Positions 56,304-64,000 of a stretch of DNA of 64,000 nucleotides are shown here, piece after piece; positions within the stretch are counted from its first letter, which is position 1; every line of letters begins with the position of its first letter. Under the pieces are notes generated by a model. The model made no database searches. It saw only the letters and a program-made list of their open reading frames with translations, and had not been told where the DNA came from. Position numbers and translations under genes: made by a program. The DNA comes from Curtobacterium sp. MCPF17_052 (lineage in GTDB: Bacteria; Actinomycetota; Actinomycetes; Actinomycetales; Microbacteriaceae), in the NCBI RefSeq assembly GCF_003234085.1, contig NZ_QKSD01000001.1, forward strand, positions 310,001-374,000, given 5' to 3'.

Positions 56304-58166
56304 TCACCGTCCGCGCACGAGCCGCGCCACACCCGGCAGGACCCCGAGCACCGCGACGATGACTGCGGCGGCTGAGAACCCGGCCCACGCCCCGACGGCG
56401 AACCCCGAGGACGGCGCCCCGGCGAGTCCCTGTCCGACCCCGACCAGCGCCGGAACCACCGCGACCGTGCCGATCACCACGGCTGCGACCGCCGTGAACG
56501 CCGTCTCGACCCCCGCCATCCGCAGCAGTTGCGCGCGCGTCGCGCCGGTCCGCTGCAGCAGTCCGAACTCGCCGCGACGCCCCCGCATCGCGGTGAGCAG
56601 GGTGTTCCCCGCCGCGGCCGCCACGAAGGCGAGCAACGCGATGACGAGCACCAGGGACAGCCGCCGGTCGCCGTCTCCGGACCGCAGCACGCTCGCGGCG
56701 TACCCGTCGGCGGTGGTGACGCGCAGGTCCAGGGCGATGAGGGCCTCCCGGACGGCCGCACGGTCACCCGGACGAGCGCCGACCAGTAGCGTGTCGACGG
56801 GTCCGGCCGACCGGTCGCGGACCAGCACGTCCCCGAACGCCAGCCCCCGGTCGTAGACCGCGACGACGCGTGCCGAGGTGGCCGGGCCGTCCCCGGACCG
56901 CAGCTGGATCGTGTCGCCCAGGCCGGTGGGCGTCAGCGCGACCAGGTCGCTGCTCACCGCGACGGTGCCGGGGGCGTCGAGCGCGGCGAGGGACCCGGAC
57001 CGGACGTCGGGGTCGACCGAGCGGGTGTCCGCGGACAGGCCGCGGACGACGGTCGGTTCCCACTCCAGGCCGCCGAGGCCGCCGAGGTCCTCGTCGGGCT
57101 CCTCGACCTGCACGGATCCGGCACGGTCGCGCATCGTCGTGGTCGCACGGATTCCCGGGACGGCGGCGATCCGCTCGAGCTGGTCCGCCGTGACACCTCC
57201 TGAGGAGGTCACCACCAGGTCGGCCGGGAGGCCCGCCACCAGCTGGTCGGCAGTGGCCCGGTCGACCGCGGCGTCCGTCCCGGTCTGCACCGTGCCGAGC
57301 GTGACGAGGAGCGCGAGCGGCACCACGGCCGCGCTGAGCCGCCGGGAGGCGCCGCGTGCATTGAGGAGGGCGAGCACGCTGGCCGCGCCGCCGACTCCGG
57401 ATCGCGTGACGGCGAGCCCGCGACGGGCCGCCCACTGCACCAGGAGCGGTCCGGCGAGGGCCGCGGCGACGACGAGCACGATCGCCGAGGTGGCACCGGC
57501 GGCGCTGCCGACGAGGCCCGGGGTGAAGAAGGGGGTGGCGGCGATGCCGAGTCCGGCGAGGGCGGTCACCCCGGCGGCGATCCGGCGACCGGTGGACAGC
57601 GTCGGGACGTCGGTCGTGCTGGCGCGGACGGCGTCCGTCGGACTCGGACGGGTCGCGGCCCGGGCGGTCATCGCCGCTGCGAGGAGCCCCGTCGGGACGA
57701 GGACGACCAGCGTGCCGAGCAGCGGCACGACGCTCGCCGTCAGGGTGAAGCCCGCCGGGACGATGTCGCTCGCCCGCAGCAGCGGTGTGACCGAGGCGGC
57801 AGCGAACGTGCCGACCACCGCGCCGAGCGGCGCGACGAGTGCGAGCAACAGCAGCACCTCGGTCCGGACCGTTCCGCGGATCTGCGCGGCGGTGGCGCCG
57901 ACCGCGCGGAGCAGCGCGAACTCGCGGCGGCGCTCGCGGAGGACCCCGGCGAAGACGTTGGCCACCATGAACACGGTGATGAGGAGCAGCGTGCCCGCGA
58001 ACGAGCCGGCGACGCTGGACAGGAACGGCAGTTCGGGGTGGCGGACCCCGGCCTCGAGCCAGGCGGTGGTGATGCCGAGGAGCACGGCTGCCAGGGCCAC
58101 GACGATCCCGGCACCGAGCACCGCGGCGCGGTTGACGACGAGCAGGGAGCGCAGAGCGACGCGCAC
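56304..58166 (-). CDS. ABC transporter permease (FtsX/MacB-like)
   Basis: 620 residues from GTG at 58166. Membrane segment near 15-35, a block of three near 60-160 (FtsX domain), two near 200-250, and a second FtsX-like block from about 505 to 610, with a soluble domain between. The double-FtsX layout is typical of the type VII ABC permeases that export lipids, peptides or antibiotics. Encoded three bases after the ATPase gene. Confidence 0.9.
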   Translation of the reverse strand: MRVALRSLLVVNRAAVLGAGIVVALAAVLLGITTAWLEAGVRHPELPFLSSVAGSFAGTLLLITVFMVANVFAGVLRERRREFALLRAVGATAAQIRGTVRTEVLLLLALVAPLGAVVGTFAAASVTPLLRASDIVPAGFTLTASVVPLLGTLVVLVPTGLLAAAMTARAATRPSPTDAVRASTTDVPTLSTGRRIAAGVTALAGLGIAATPFFTPGLVGSAAGATSAIVLVVAAALAGPLLVQWAARRGLAVTRSGVGGAASVLALLNARGASRRLSAAVVPLALLVTLGTVQTGTDAAVDRATADQLVAGLPADLVVTSSGGVTADQLERIAAVPGIRATTTMRDRAGSVQVEEPDEDLGGLGGLEWEPTVVRGLSADTRSVDPDVRSGSLAALDAPGTVAVSSDLVALTPTGLGDTIQLRSGDGPATSARVVAVYDRGLAFGDVLVRDRSAGPVDTLLVGARPGDRAAVREALIALDLRVTTADGYAASVLRSGDGDRRLSLVLVIALLAFVAAAAGNTLLTAMRGRRGEFGLLQRTGATRAQLLRMAGVETAFTAVAAVVIGTVAVVPALVGVGQGLAGAPSSGFAVGAWAGFSAAAVIVAVLGVLPGVARLVRGR

Positions 58167-58169
58167 GGC

Positions 58170-58940
58170 TCAGCGTCCCAGACCGAGGACGCGGGCGGTG
58201 ACGGACTCGAGCGTCGGGGCGACCAGCTCGTCGCGCACCCGGCCGTCCGCCAGGAACACGACCCGGTCGGCGTAGGTGGCCGCGCGGGGGTCGTGGGTGA
58301 CGAGCACCAGGGTCTGCCCGAGGGACCGCACCGCGTGCTGCAGCAGCTGCAGGATCCGGTCCGCGGTCGCGGTGTCCAGTGCCCCGGTGGGCTCGTCGGC
58401 GAACACCACGTCCGGCCCGGCGACGAGCGCGCGGGCGATCGCGACCCGCTGCGCCTGGCCGCCGGAGAGCTCGCCCGGCAGCCGGTCGGCCATGCCCTCG
58501 AGCCCCACGGCGTGCAGCAGTCCGGCCACGCGGTGGTCGTCCTCGCGGACCCCGGCCAGGGTCAGGGGCAGCCGGACGTTCTCGCCGACGGTCAGGTGCG
58601 GCACCAGGTTGTAGCCCTGGAAGACGAAGCCGACGTGGTCGCGGCGGAACCGGGTCACCGCGTCCGGGGAGAGCGTGCCGAGGTCGACGCCGCCGATGAC
58701 GACCCGGCCGCTGGTGGGGGTGTCGAGCCCGGCGGCGCAGTTGAGGAAGGTGGACTTACCGGAGCCCGACGCTCCCATCACGGCGGTGAAGCTGCCGGCG
58801 GCGACGTCGAGGCTCACGCCGTCGAGCGCGCGGACCGTCGACGGGCCGTTCGGGTACGTCTTGGTGACGTGGTCGAGGTGCACGGCGGTGCCGCTCGGGC
58901 GGGCTGCGGTTCCGGGCTCGGGGTGGAGGGCTGTGGACAC
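58170..58940 (-). CDS. ABC transporter ATP-binding protein (LolD/MacB-like)
   Basis: 256 residues from GTG at 58940, with GAGGAGTCCCCC ahead. Walker A MGASGSGKST, Q-loop FVFQGYN, signature LSGGQAQRVAIARAL, Walker B DVVFADEPTGALD and H-loop VTHDPR. Powers the permease encoded next. The region before it holds a lone copy of the GGACGGGAGGC sequence at about 59114. Confidence 0.93.
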   Translation of the reverse strand: MSTALHPEPGTAARPSGTAVHLDHVTKTYPNGPSTVRALDGVSLDVAAGSFTAVMGASGSGKSTFLNCAAGLDTPTSGRVVIGGVDLGTLSPDAVTRFRRDHVGFVFQGYNLVPHLTVGENVRLPLTLAGVREDDHRVAGLLHAVGLEGMADRLPGELSGGQAQRVAIARALVAGPDVVFADEPTGALDTATADRILQLLQHAVRSLGQTLVLVTHDPRAATYADRVVFLADGRVRDELVAPTLESVTARVLGLGR

Positions 58941-59172
58941 GGGGGACTCCTCGCTGTGCGGTGCGCGGGTTCGCACGACACCGTCAACGCTAGGAATCCG
59001 GGCCCGCCCGCCCCAGGGCCGAACGGTGGGACCGACGGAGTTGCGTCCTTCGATGCAGGCCGCGCCGGACGCAGACCGGCAGACTCGGCAGACCCGGCAG
59101 CCGGCAGACCGGCCGGACGGGAGGCACGGCGCGGCGTTCCGGCATCGGCCCGGTCCCTGGGATGGTCGGCAC

Positions 59173-59613
59173 ATGGAGTACACCGACTACGACACCCGGC
59201 TGGCGTCCTACGCCGTCGTCACCGACGGGGACCGGGTGCTGCTCGCCCGGTTGAGCTGGCCGGACGCCGGGCTCTGGACGTTGCCGGGCGGCGGGGTGGA
59301 GCTCGACGAGACCGTCGAGGAGGGTGCGGTCCGCGAGGTGCTCGAGGAGACCGGGTACGACGTGGTCGTCGAGGAGCTGCTCGGGGTGCGCTCCCACGTC
59401 GTCCCGCCCGAGCGTCGCAAGACCCGGAACGGCCGACCGATGAAGGCCGTGCAGGTGGTGCACCGAGCCCGGGTCGTCGGGGGAGCGCTGCGCCACGAGG
59501 CCGAGGGGACGACGGACCTGGCGGCATGGGTGCCGATCGCCGGACTCGGGTCGCACCGCCACGGGCTGCTCGTGGCGCAGGCACTGCGGTGGGCGGGCGT
59601 CACGGCGGGGTGA
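59173..59613 (+). CDS. NUDIX hydrolase
   Basis: 146 residues from ATG at 59173. The Nudix box is complete: GGGVELDETVEEGAVREVLEETG region (G5xE7REUxEExG pattern) at about 43-65. Substrate (nucleoside diphosphate derivative) not clear. Divergent from the ABC genes; the next hydrolase is convergent with it. Confidence 0.92.
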   Translation: MEYTDYDTRLASYAVVTDGDRVLLARLSWPDAGLWTLPGGGVELDETVEEGAVREVLEETGYDVVVEELLGVRSHVVPPERRKTRNGRPMKAVQVVHRARVVGGALRHEAEGTTDLAAWVPIAGLGSHRHGLLVAQALRWAGVTAG

Positions 59614-59634
59614 GCCGCGCCTCCCCGCGCCTCG

Positions 59635-60426
59635 TCAGTGCTGACCCGGTCGGTGCTGCGCGACGAACGGGTCGAGCACGGCCCAGGTGGCTTCGGGCGC
59701 CTCGAGGTGCGGCAGGTGTCCGGCTGCGGGGACCTCGGCGAACGCGGCACCGGGGACGGCTGCGGCGACCGCGCGTCCGTGGCCGACGGTGACGACGCGG
59801 TCGCTCGCACCCGAGACGACGAGGGTCGGCACCTCCACGGACGCCAGGCGCTCCAGCAGGCTCGGGTCGCTCATCCCCCGACCGGCGAGGACGGCCATGG
59901 TCTGCCCGTTCGACCGCAGGACGGCGCGCTGCTCCTCGGTCGCGAGGGCCGGGTCCTGGTACCCGCGCTCGGGGTCGTGCCAGGCGACCTCGGCGAGTCC
60001 GCGGGCGTCGAGCGCGAAGAAGTCCGCGATCGGTTCGCCCTCGACGACGACCCCGACGGTGTCGATGACGACCACACTGCCGAGCACACCGGCGGAGCGC
60101 TCGTCCGCCGCGGCCTGCACGGCCATCTCGAGGGCGATCCACCCGCCGATCGACGACCCGACGACGAGCACGTCTCGCTCGCCGTGGTCACGGAGCCGGG
60201 TCAGGTACGCCGAGGCCAGTTCGGCGATCGTCGCGATCGACTCCGGTCGGTCGGTGCCTTCCCAGCCCGGGTGGGTCGGGGCGTGGACGGACCGGGAGGC
60301 AGCGAGGTGTCCGACGATCGGGGCGACCGTCCGGGGTCCACCGCCACCGTGCAGCACGAGGGCGGTCGGTGCGCTGGGGTCGCCTGCGCGGAGGACGGGC
60401 AGGTCGTCGGGGAGGGTGTTCGGCAT
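59635..60426 (-). CDS. Alpha/beta hydrolase
   Basis: 263 residues from ATG at 60426. Oxyanion LVLHGGGGPRT, APTHPGWEGTD, nucleophile GSSIGGWIAL, SGASDRVVTVGHG and AAGHLPHLEAPE (His). Related to meta-cleavage hydrolases. Divergent from a MarR gene with a perfect palindrome in between, so it is probably that regulator's target. Confidence 0.9.
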   Translation of the reverse strand: MPNTLPDDLPVLRAGDPSAPTALVLHGGGGPRTVAPIVGHLAASRSVHAPTHPGWEGTDRPESIATIAELASAYLTRLRDHGERDVLVVGSSIGGWIALEMAVQAAADERSAGVLGSVVVIDTVGVVVEGEPIADFFALDARGLAEVAWHDPERGYQDPALATEEQRAVLRSNGQTMAVLAGRGMSDPSLLERLASVEVPTLVVSGASDRVVTVGHGRAVAAAVPGAAFAEVPAAGHLPHLEAPEATWAVLDPFVAQHRPGQH

Positions 60427-60441
60427 GGTCGTGGCTCCTGA

Positions 60442-60455
60442 ATCAACATGTTGAT
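60442..60455. promoter_or_regulatory. MarR-type operator
   Basis: ATCAACATGTTGAT, a perfect 14-bp palindrome. An imperfect second copy (ATCTAAACGTGTTGAT, 60454-60469) lies next to it, just before the marR start. Confidence 0.72.
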
Positions 60456-60480
60456 CTAAACGTGTTGATACCGTAGCACC

Positions 60481-60894
60481 ATGACGACGGACCTCGAACG
60501 GCTCGGGCAGGCCATCAAGCGGGCGCAGTACCGGAACCACCGCACGATGGACCTCGCCCTCCACGACGTCGGGGTGACCCTGGTGCAGTGGGACGCCCTG
60601 CGCGCCGTCGACCGGATGCCGGGTGCGTCCGGCCACGACCTGGCCGTCGCCACGTTCCAGAGCGACCAGGCGTTCGGCACCCTCGCGGCGCGACTGGTGG
60701 AGCGCGGACTCATCGAACGGTCGGCCGGTCGCGGGCGTCGGCTCGTGCACACCCTCACCGACACCGGTCGCGAGGCACTCGACGACGGGCACCGTGTGGC
60801 CGCCCGGGTGCTCGACGAGCTGTTCGCTCCGCTCGACGAGCCGGGTCGTGCGGCGCTGATGGCCGCCCTGACCACCCTCACCGAGGGGGAGTGA
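60481..60894 (+). CDS. MarR family transcriptional regulator
   Basis: 137 residues. Winged helix at about 50-95 (GHDLAVATFQSDQAFGTLAARL), wing with GRGRRLVHTLTD. Short but complete MarR. Its last 17 bases overlap the convergent phosphatase gene. It likely represses the divergent hydrolase and itself. Confidence 0.88.
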   Translation: MTTDLERLGQAIKRAQYRNHRTMDLALHDVGVTLVQWDALRAVDRMPGASGHDLAVATFQSDQAFGTLAARLVERGLIERSAGRGRRLVHTLTDTGREALDDGHRVAARVLDELFAPLDEPGRAALMAALTTLTEGE

Positions 60895-62206
60895 CCGCCG
60901 CTCCCGGCTCCGGGTCGTAGCGGACCGCCAGCACCGTGACGTCGTCCGCGTGGTGCCCGGCGCGGCCGAGCTCCTCCAGGCGGGAGACCAGGCGTTCCGG
61001 GTCCGGCTCGGTCACGGCGAACGCCTCGAAGCGGTCGAGTGCGTCCAGTCCGTCGCCGAACAGGTCCAGGACGCCGTCGCTGACGACGAGGACCACGTCC
61101 CCACGGCCGAGCAGCGTCTCCTGCGTCGTCCAGCTCGTCCCGACCCCGATCGGGGTGTCCGTGCTCCGCAGCCACTCGTGGCCACCCTCGGCGCGGAGCA
61201 CCAGGGCCAGTCCGTGCCCGGCGTCGACCCACCGGGCGACCCCGTCGACGTCCAGGTGCATGTGGAAGCACGTGGTGAACTGCTCGGTCGCCGGCGCGTC
61301 CAGCCCCACGTCCAGGCCGGTCGCGGTCCGGCTCACCGCTTCGTCCGGTGCACCCACCCGCACCGACGACCGGAGGACCGACCGCACCACCGCGGCGATC
61401 ATGCCCGCGCCGACGCCCTTGCCCATGACGTCCCCGAGGGTGAAGGCAGCGCCGCCGGCGGTGGGGAACCAGTCGTAGAAGTCACCACCCACCGAGCGGG
61501 TCGGCAGGCACACGGCCCGGACCGTGAAGGCCGTCGGGAGGTCCGCCGTCGAGACGGGCAGCAGGGAACGCTGGACGAGGGCCGCCTGGGAGATCTCGGC
61601 CTCGGCCTGTCGCCGCAGCTCCTGGACGGTGTGCAGACGGACCGCACCCTGGCGGGCGAGCTCGTTGGTGACGCCCGCGACGGCGGTGAAGACGACCAGC
61701 ACGACGACGAGCCGGACGGCCTCGCTCGCGACCAGGTCGGCGTGCCCGAGGAGCATCGGCACCAGGAAGGTCCCAGCCGTCCCGACCAGGGGGTAGAGCA
61801 CGTTCTGCCGGCCCGGCCGCGCGGCGATCCAGATCACCGGCAGCAGGACCGCGGCGAGGAACGGGGACCGCGAGTCACCCGTGCCGTAGCGCAGCAGGCC
61901 GATGGCGACGAAGTCGAGCGCCGGCACCAGGAGCTCGAACCGCATCAGCGACGGTCGGGCCATGAGCAGTCCGGTGCACGCCAGGCCGAGGACCGCCAGT
62001 GCCGTCCCCGTCCACATGCTCGTCGCGTTCGTGACCGTCAGCCAGGGCAGCAGCACGCTGCACACCGCGGCGAGGAGCGACACCACGACGATCACCGCCT
62101 GGTTGGTCACCGGGGTGGTCCTCGCCCCGGTCCGCCCGGGGGCGGTGCCCGCTCGGTCGGTCGCGGTGCCCGGGACGACGATCCGACCGGAAGGCGTCTT
62201 CGTCAT
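60878..62206 (-). CDS. Membrane-bound PP2C phosphatase, SpoIIE/RsbU type
   Basis: 442 residues. About six membrane segments in 35-185, a short helical linker (VQELRRQAEAEISQAALVQRSLLP), then the SpoIIE domain 210-435 with GGDFYDWF, LGDVMGKGVGAGM and VSDGVLDLFG, which hold the metal-binding Asp residues. RsbU-type enzymes dephosphorylate anti-sigma antagonists. No partner RsbV/RsbW genes are in the window. The signal sensed by the membrane part is unknown. Confidence 0.9.
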   Translation of the reverse strand: MTKTPSGRIVVPGTATDRAGTAPGRTGARTTPVTNQAVIVVVSLLAAVCSVLLPWLTVTNATSMWTGTALAVLGLACTGLLMARPSLMRFELLVPALDFVAIGLLRYGTGDSRSPFLAAVLLPVIWIAARPGRQNVLYPLVGTAGTFLVPMLLGHADLVASEAVRLVVVLVVFTAVAGVTNELARQGAVRLHTVQELRRQAEAEISQAALVQRSLLPVSTADLPTAFTVRAVCLPTRSVGGDFYDWFPTAGGAAFTLGDVMGKGVGAGMIAAVVRSVLRSSVRVGAPDEAVSRTATGLDVGLDAPATEQFTTCFHMHLDVDGVARWVDAGHGLALVLRAEGGHEWLRSTDTPIGVGTSWTTQETLLGRGDVVLVVSDGVLDLFGDGLDALDRFEAFAVTEPDPERLVSRLEELGRAGHHADDVTVLAVRYDPEPGAAVTPPR

Positions 62207-62324
62207 CAGGACCTGACGCTACCGGCAGCAGGGGCGCGGGGGAACGCGCCCGTTCGTGGGTCAGAGGCGGCCGGCTCGGCTGCCACGTGCGGCCGGCCGG
62301 AGGACGATGCAGGAGGATGGGGGC

Positions 62325-62990
62325 GTGAGCACGCCGGAGACCCTGTCCGCCGACCAGGCCGTCGCACGCGCGGTGGCGCTCGCCGCAGCCGGTGGCCGGA
62401 GCGTGCTCGGCATCGCGGGCGCCCCCGGTGCGGGCAAGTCGACGCTCGCCCGACGCGTGGTCACCGCGGTCACGGAGCAGCTGGGTGCGGGCGTCGCCGT
62501 GCAGGTCCAGATGGACGGCTTCCACCTGGCGAACGCCGCACTCGACGCCCTCGGCCGACACGACCGCAAGGGCGCGATCGACACCTTCGACGCGGCCGGG
62601 TACGTCGCGCTGGTCCGACGGCTGACCGGGGGCACGGGCACCGACAGCACCGACCGCACCGACACGATCTGGGCCCCGGACTTCGACCGCCGTGTCGACG
62701 AGCCCGTCGCCGGCAGCATCGCCGTCCCACCGGAGACCGTGCTCGTCGTCTCCGAGGGCAACTACCTGCTCGACCAGAGCACGCCCTGGTGCGAGCTGCC
62801 GGGGCTCTTCACCGAGACCTGGGCCTGCGTGGCCGACGACGACGTCCGCGTCGACCGCCTCGTCGGTCGACACATGCGCCACGGCCGAGACCACGGGTCC
62901 GCCCGGGCCTGGGCTGTGGACGTGGACGGCGTCAACGCCGCACGGGTCGCAGCGGACCTGCAGCGGGCCGCCGTCCTGGTCCGGACGTAG
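62325..62990 (+). CDS. P-loop nucleoside/nucleotide kinase family protein (uridine-kinase-like)
   Basis: 221 residues from GTG at 62325, with AGGAGG seven bases ahead; the ATG at 62307 is less well placed. Walker A GAPGAGKST, substrate motif QMDGFHLAN, the RKGAIDTFDAAGYVALVRRL segment, and the lid with GRHMRHGRD. It fits the PRK/uridine kinase/pantothenate kinase group, close to E. coli YfhF-less FrcK-type proteins of actinobacteria; the substrate (ribose, fructose, nucleoside or pantothenate-like) is open. Confidence 0.83.
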   Translation: MSTPETLSADQAVARAVALAAAGGRSVLGIAGAPGAGKSTLARRVVTAVTEQLGAGVAVQVQMDGFHLANAALDALGRHDRKGAIDTFDAAGYVALVRRLTGGTGTDSTDRTDTIWAPDFDRRVDEPVAGSIAVPPETVLVVSEGNYLLDQSTPWCELPGLFTETWACVADDDVRVDRLVGRHMRHGRDHGSARAWAVDVDGVNAARVAADLQRAAVLVRT

Positions 62991-63048
62991 CGTCAGACCA
63001 CGCCCACCACCGCGCCACCCCTGGACCACCGACCGACAGGAGCACGAC

Positions 63049-63888
63049 GTGACCATCGCCATCACCGGGGCCACCGGCAACATCGGCGGGTCCGTCGCCC
63101 GCGCGCTCGCCGCGGACGGCACGCCGTTCCGCATGGTCGTCCGCGACGCCTCCCGCGCCCCGGAGTTGACCGGTGCCGACGTCGCGGTCGCCACCTACGC
63201 CGACGCCGATGCCGCGCGAGCCGCCTTCGCCGGCGTCGAGGTCCTGTTCCTGGTGTCCGGCGCGGAGGCCCGTGACCGGCTCGACCAGCACCGCACCGTG
63301 ATCCGTGCCGCGGCCGACGCCGGGGTCCGGCACGTCGTCTACACGTCCTTCCAGGGTGCGGCCGCCGACGCGACGTTCACCCTCGGGCGTGACCACTTCT
63401 GGACCGAGCAGGCGATCCGCGACACCTCGATGGCGCACACGTTCCTGCGTGACTCGTTCTACCTGGACTTCGTCGAGGACCTGGTCGGCGAGGACGGCGT
63501 GATCCGCGGTCCGGCGGACGACGGCGCGATGGCCGCGGTCGCCCGGGCCGACGTGGCGCGGGTGGCGACGGCCGTCCTCCGCGAGCCGGCGCGCCACCTC
63601 GACCGCACCTACGACCTGACGGGTCCGGTGGCGATCACGCTCGGACAGGCGGCCGCGGTCGTCAGCGACGTGCGTGGCCGTCCGGTGTCGTACCACCGGG
63701 AGTCCCTGGAGGAGGCCTACGCCTCCCGCCAGCGCTGGCAGCCCGAGCCGTGGCAGGCGGACGCCTGGGTGAGCACGTACACGGCCATCGCGGACGGGTC
63801 GCTCGCGAAGGTGTCGGGTGACGTCGAGCGCGTCACCGGCCGTCCGCCGATGACGCTCCGCCAGGTCCTGGAGGCCCGGGGCGCCTGA
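63049..63888 (+). CDS. NmrA-like NAD(P)-binding protein
   Basis: 279 residues from GTG at 63049 after GACAGGAGCACGAC. N-terminal ITGATGNIGGSVARAL, VYTSFQGAAADATFTLGRDHFWTEQAIR and the C-terminal LRQVLEARG. Same broad family as the QorB-like protein at 35.5 kb but only distantly similar. May be a quinone reductase or redox sensor. Confidence 0.85.
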   Translation: MTIAITGATGNIGGSVARALAADGTPFRMVVRDASRAPELTGADVAVATYADADAARAAFAGVEVLFLVSGAEARDRLDQHRTVIRAAADAGVRHVVYTSFQGAAADATFTLGRDHFWTEQAIRDTSMAHTFLRDSFYLDFVEDLVGEDGVIRGPADDGAMAAVARADVARVATAVLREPARHLDRTYDLTGPVAITLGQAAAVVSDVRGRPVSYHRESLEEAYASRQRWQPEPWQADAWVSTYTAIADGSLAKVSGDVERVTGRPPMTLRQVLEARGA

Positions 63889-63944
63889 GGCGGGCCGCTG
63901 GTCGGTGCTGCGGCGGGCCGGCTGCGGGCGCTGACCGGCTCGGT

Positions 63945-64000
63945 TCAGCGCACCTTCCGCGCCGACACCGACCCGACCACTCCGAGCAGCAGCACGGCGA
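63945..64000 (-). CDS. C-terminal end of a membrane protein (runs off the window)
   Basis: The minus-strand frame ending at TGA 63947-63945 reads AVLLLGVVGSVSARKVR: a hydrophobic helix followed by a positive tail, as at the end of a membrane protein. Only 18 codons are visible, so the call is tentative. Confidence 0.4.
   Translation of the reverse strand, partial: AVLLLGVVGSVSARKVR

Noticed and set aside
59114..59124. A fourth complete GGACGGGAGGC hairpin
   Set aside because: Only the left arm is present; no matching right arm within reach.

Overview
The window comes from a high-GC Gram-positive bacterium and covers the chromosomal replication-origin region of an actinobacterium, most likely family Microbacteriaceae (a Curtobacterium-like organism). 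This rests on gene order and protein content: parB-parA-rsmG-jag-yidC-yidD-rnpA-rpmH diverging from dnaA-dnaN-gnd-recF-dciA-gyrB-gyrA, then DUF3566, tRNA-Ile, tRNA-Ala, a cyclophilin, a rhomboid protease, crgA, pabA/trpG and the kinase / FHA / PP2C / RodA / PBP cluster. The genus is an inference; no rRNA gene is present to confirm it.

Layout. 1-1464: end of an aminotransferase and a D-Ala-D-Ala ligase-type ATP-grasp enzyme. 1465-3254: a gene-free 1.8 kb stretch with three parS-type palindromes; a fourth lies in the 5' end of parA. 3255-8349: minus-strand operon rpmH to parB, read away from dnaA and tightly overlapped (ATGA/GTGA junctions). 8350-10840: dnaA and oriC with DnaA boxes. 10841-20063: replication and gyrase block. 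20136-20873: two tRNAs and a duplicated hairpin element. 20874-24305: membrane protein, cyclophilin, rhomboid, crgA, glutamine amidotransferase, with a second cluster of DnaA-box-like sites at 23.06-23.27 kb between two terminators. 24376-33594: minus-strand growth and division signalling cluster (pknB; then fhaA-fhaB-pstP-rodA-pbpA-pknA), followed by tRNA-Leu.

From about 33.8 kb the window changes to accessory, strain-variable gene content: alpha/beta hydrolases, short-chain dehydrogenases, TetR and MarR regulators often divergent from their likely targets, a manganese catalase with a general-stress SDR, an unlinked cytochrome oxidase subunit I coupled to a YbdK-type ligase, a sugar oxidoreductase/isomerase pair, an ABC exporter, a SpoIIE-type phosphatase and a small P-loop kinase. 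The segment 44.6-48.6 kb holds two frameshifted genes and is bracketed by a short direct repeat, suggesting a decaying insertion.

How the parts work together: DnaA, DnaN, RecF, DciA and gyrase replicate the chromosome from oriC; ParAB-parS segregates it; YidC/YidD/Jag/RnpA/RsmG serve membrane insertion and RNA maturation; the Ser/Thr kinases, PP2C phosphatase, FHA proteins, RodA/PBP and CrgA form the actinobacterial cell-wall growth control module. The observations I rate highest are the second DnaA-box cluster, which resembles both oriC and the dnaA upstream region; the duplicated hairpin element with a compensatory base-pair change; and a family of terminator-like hairpins that share the same stem sequence at unrelated loci.
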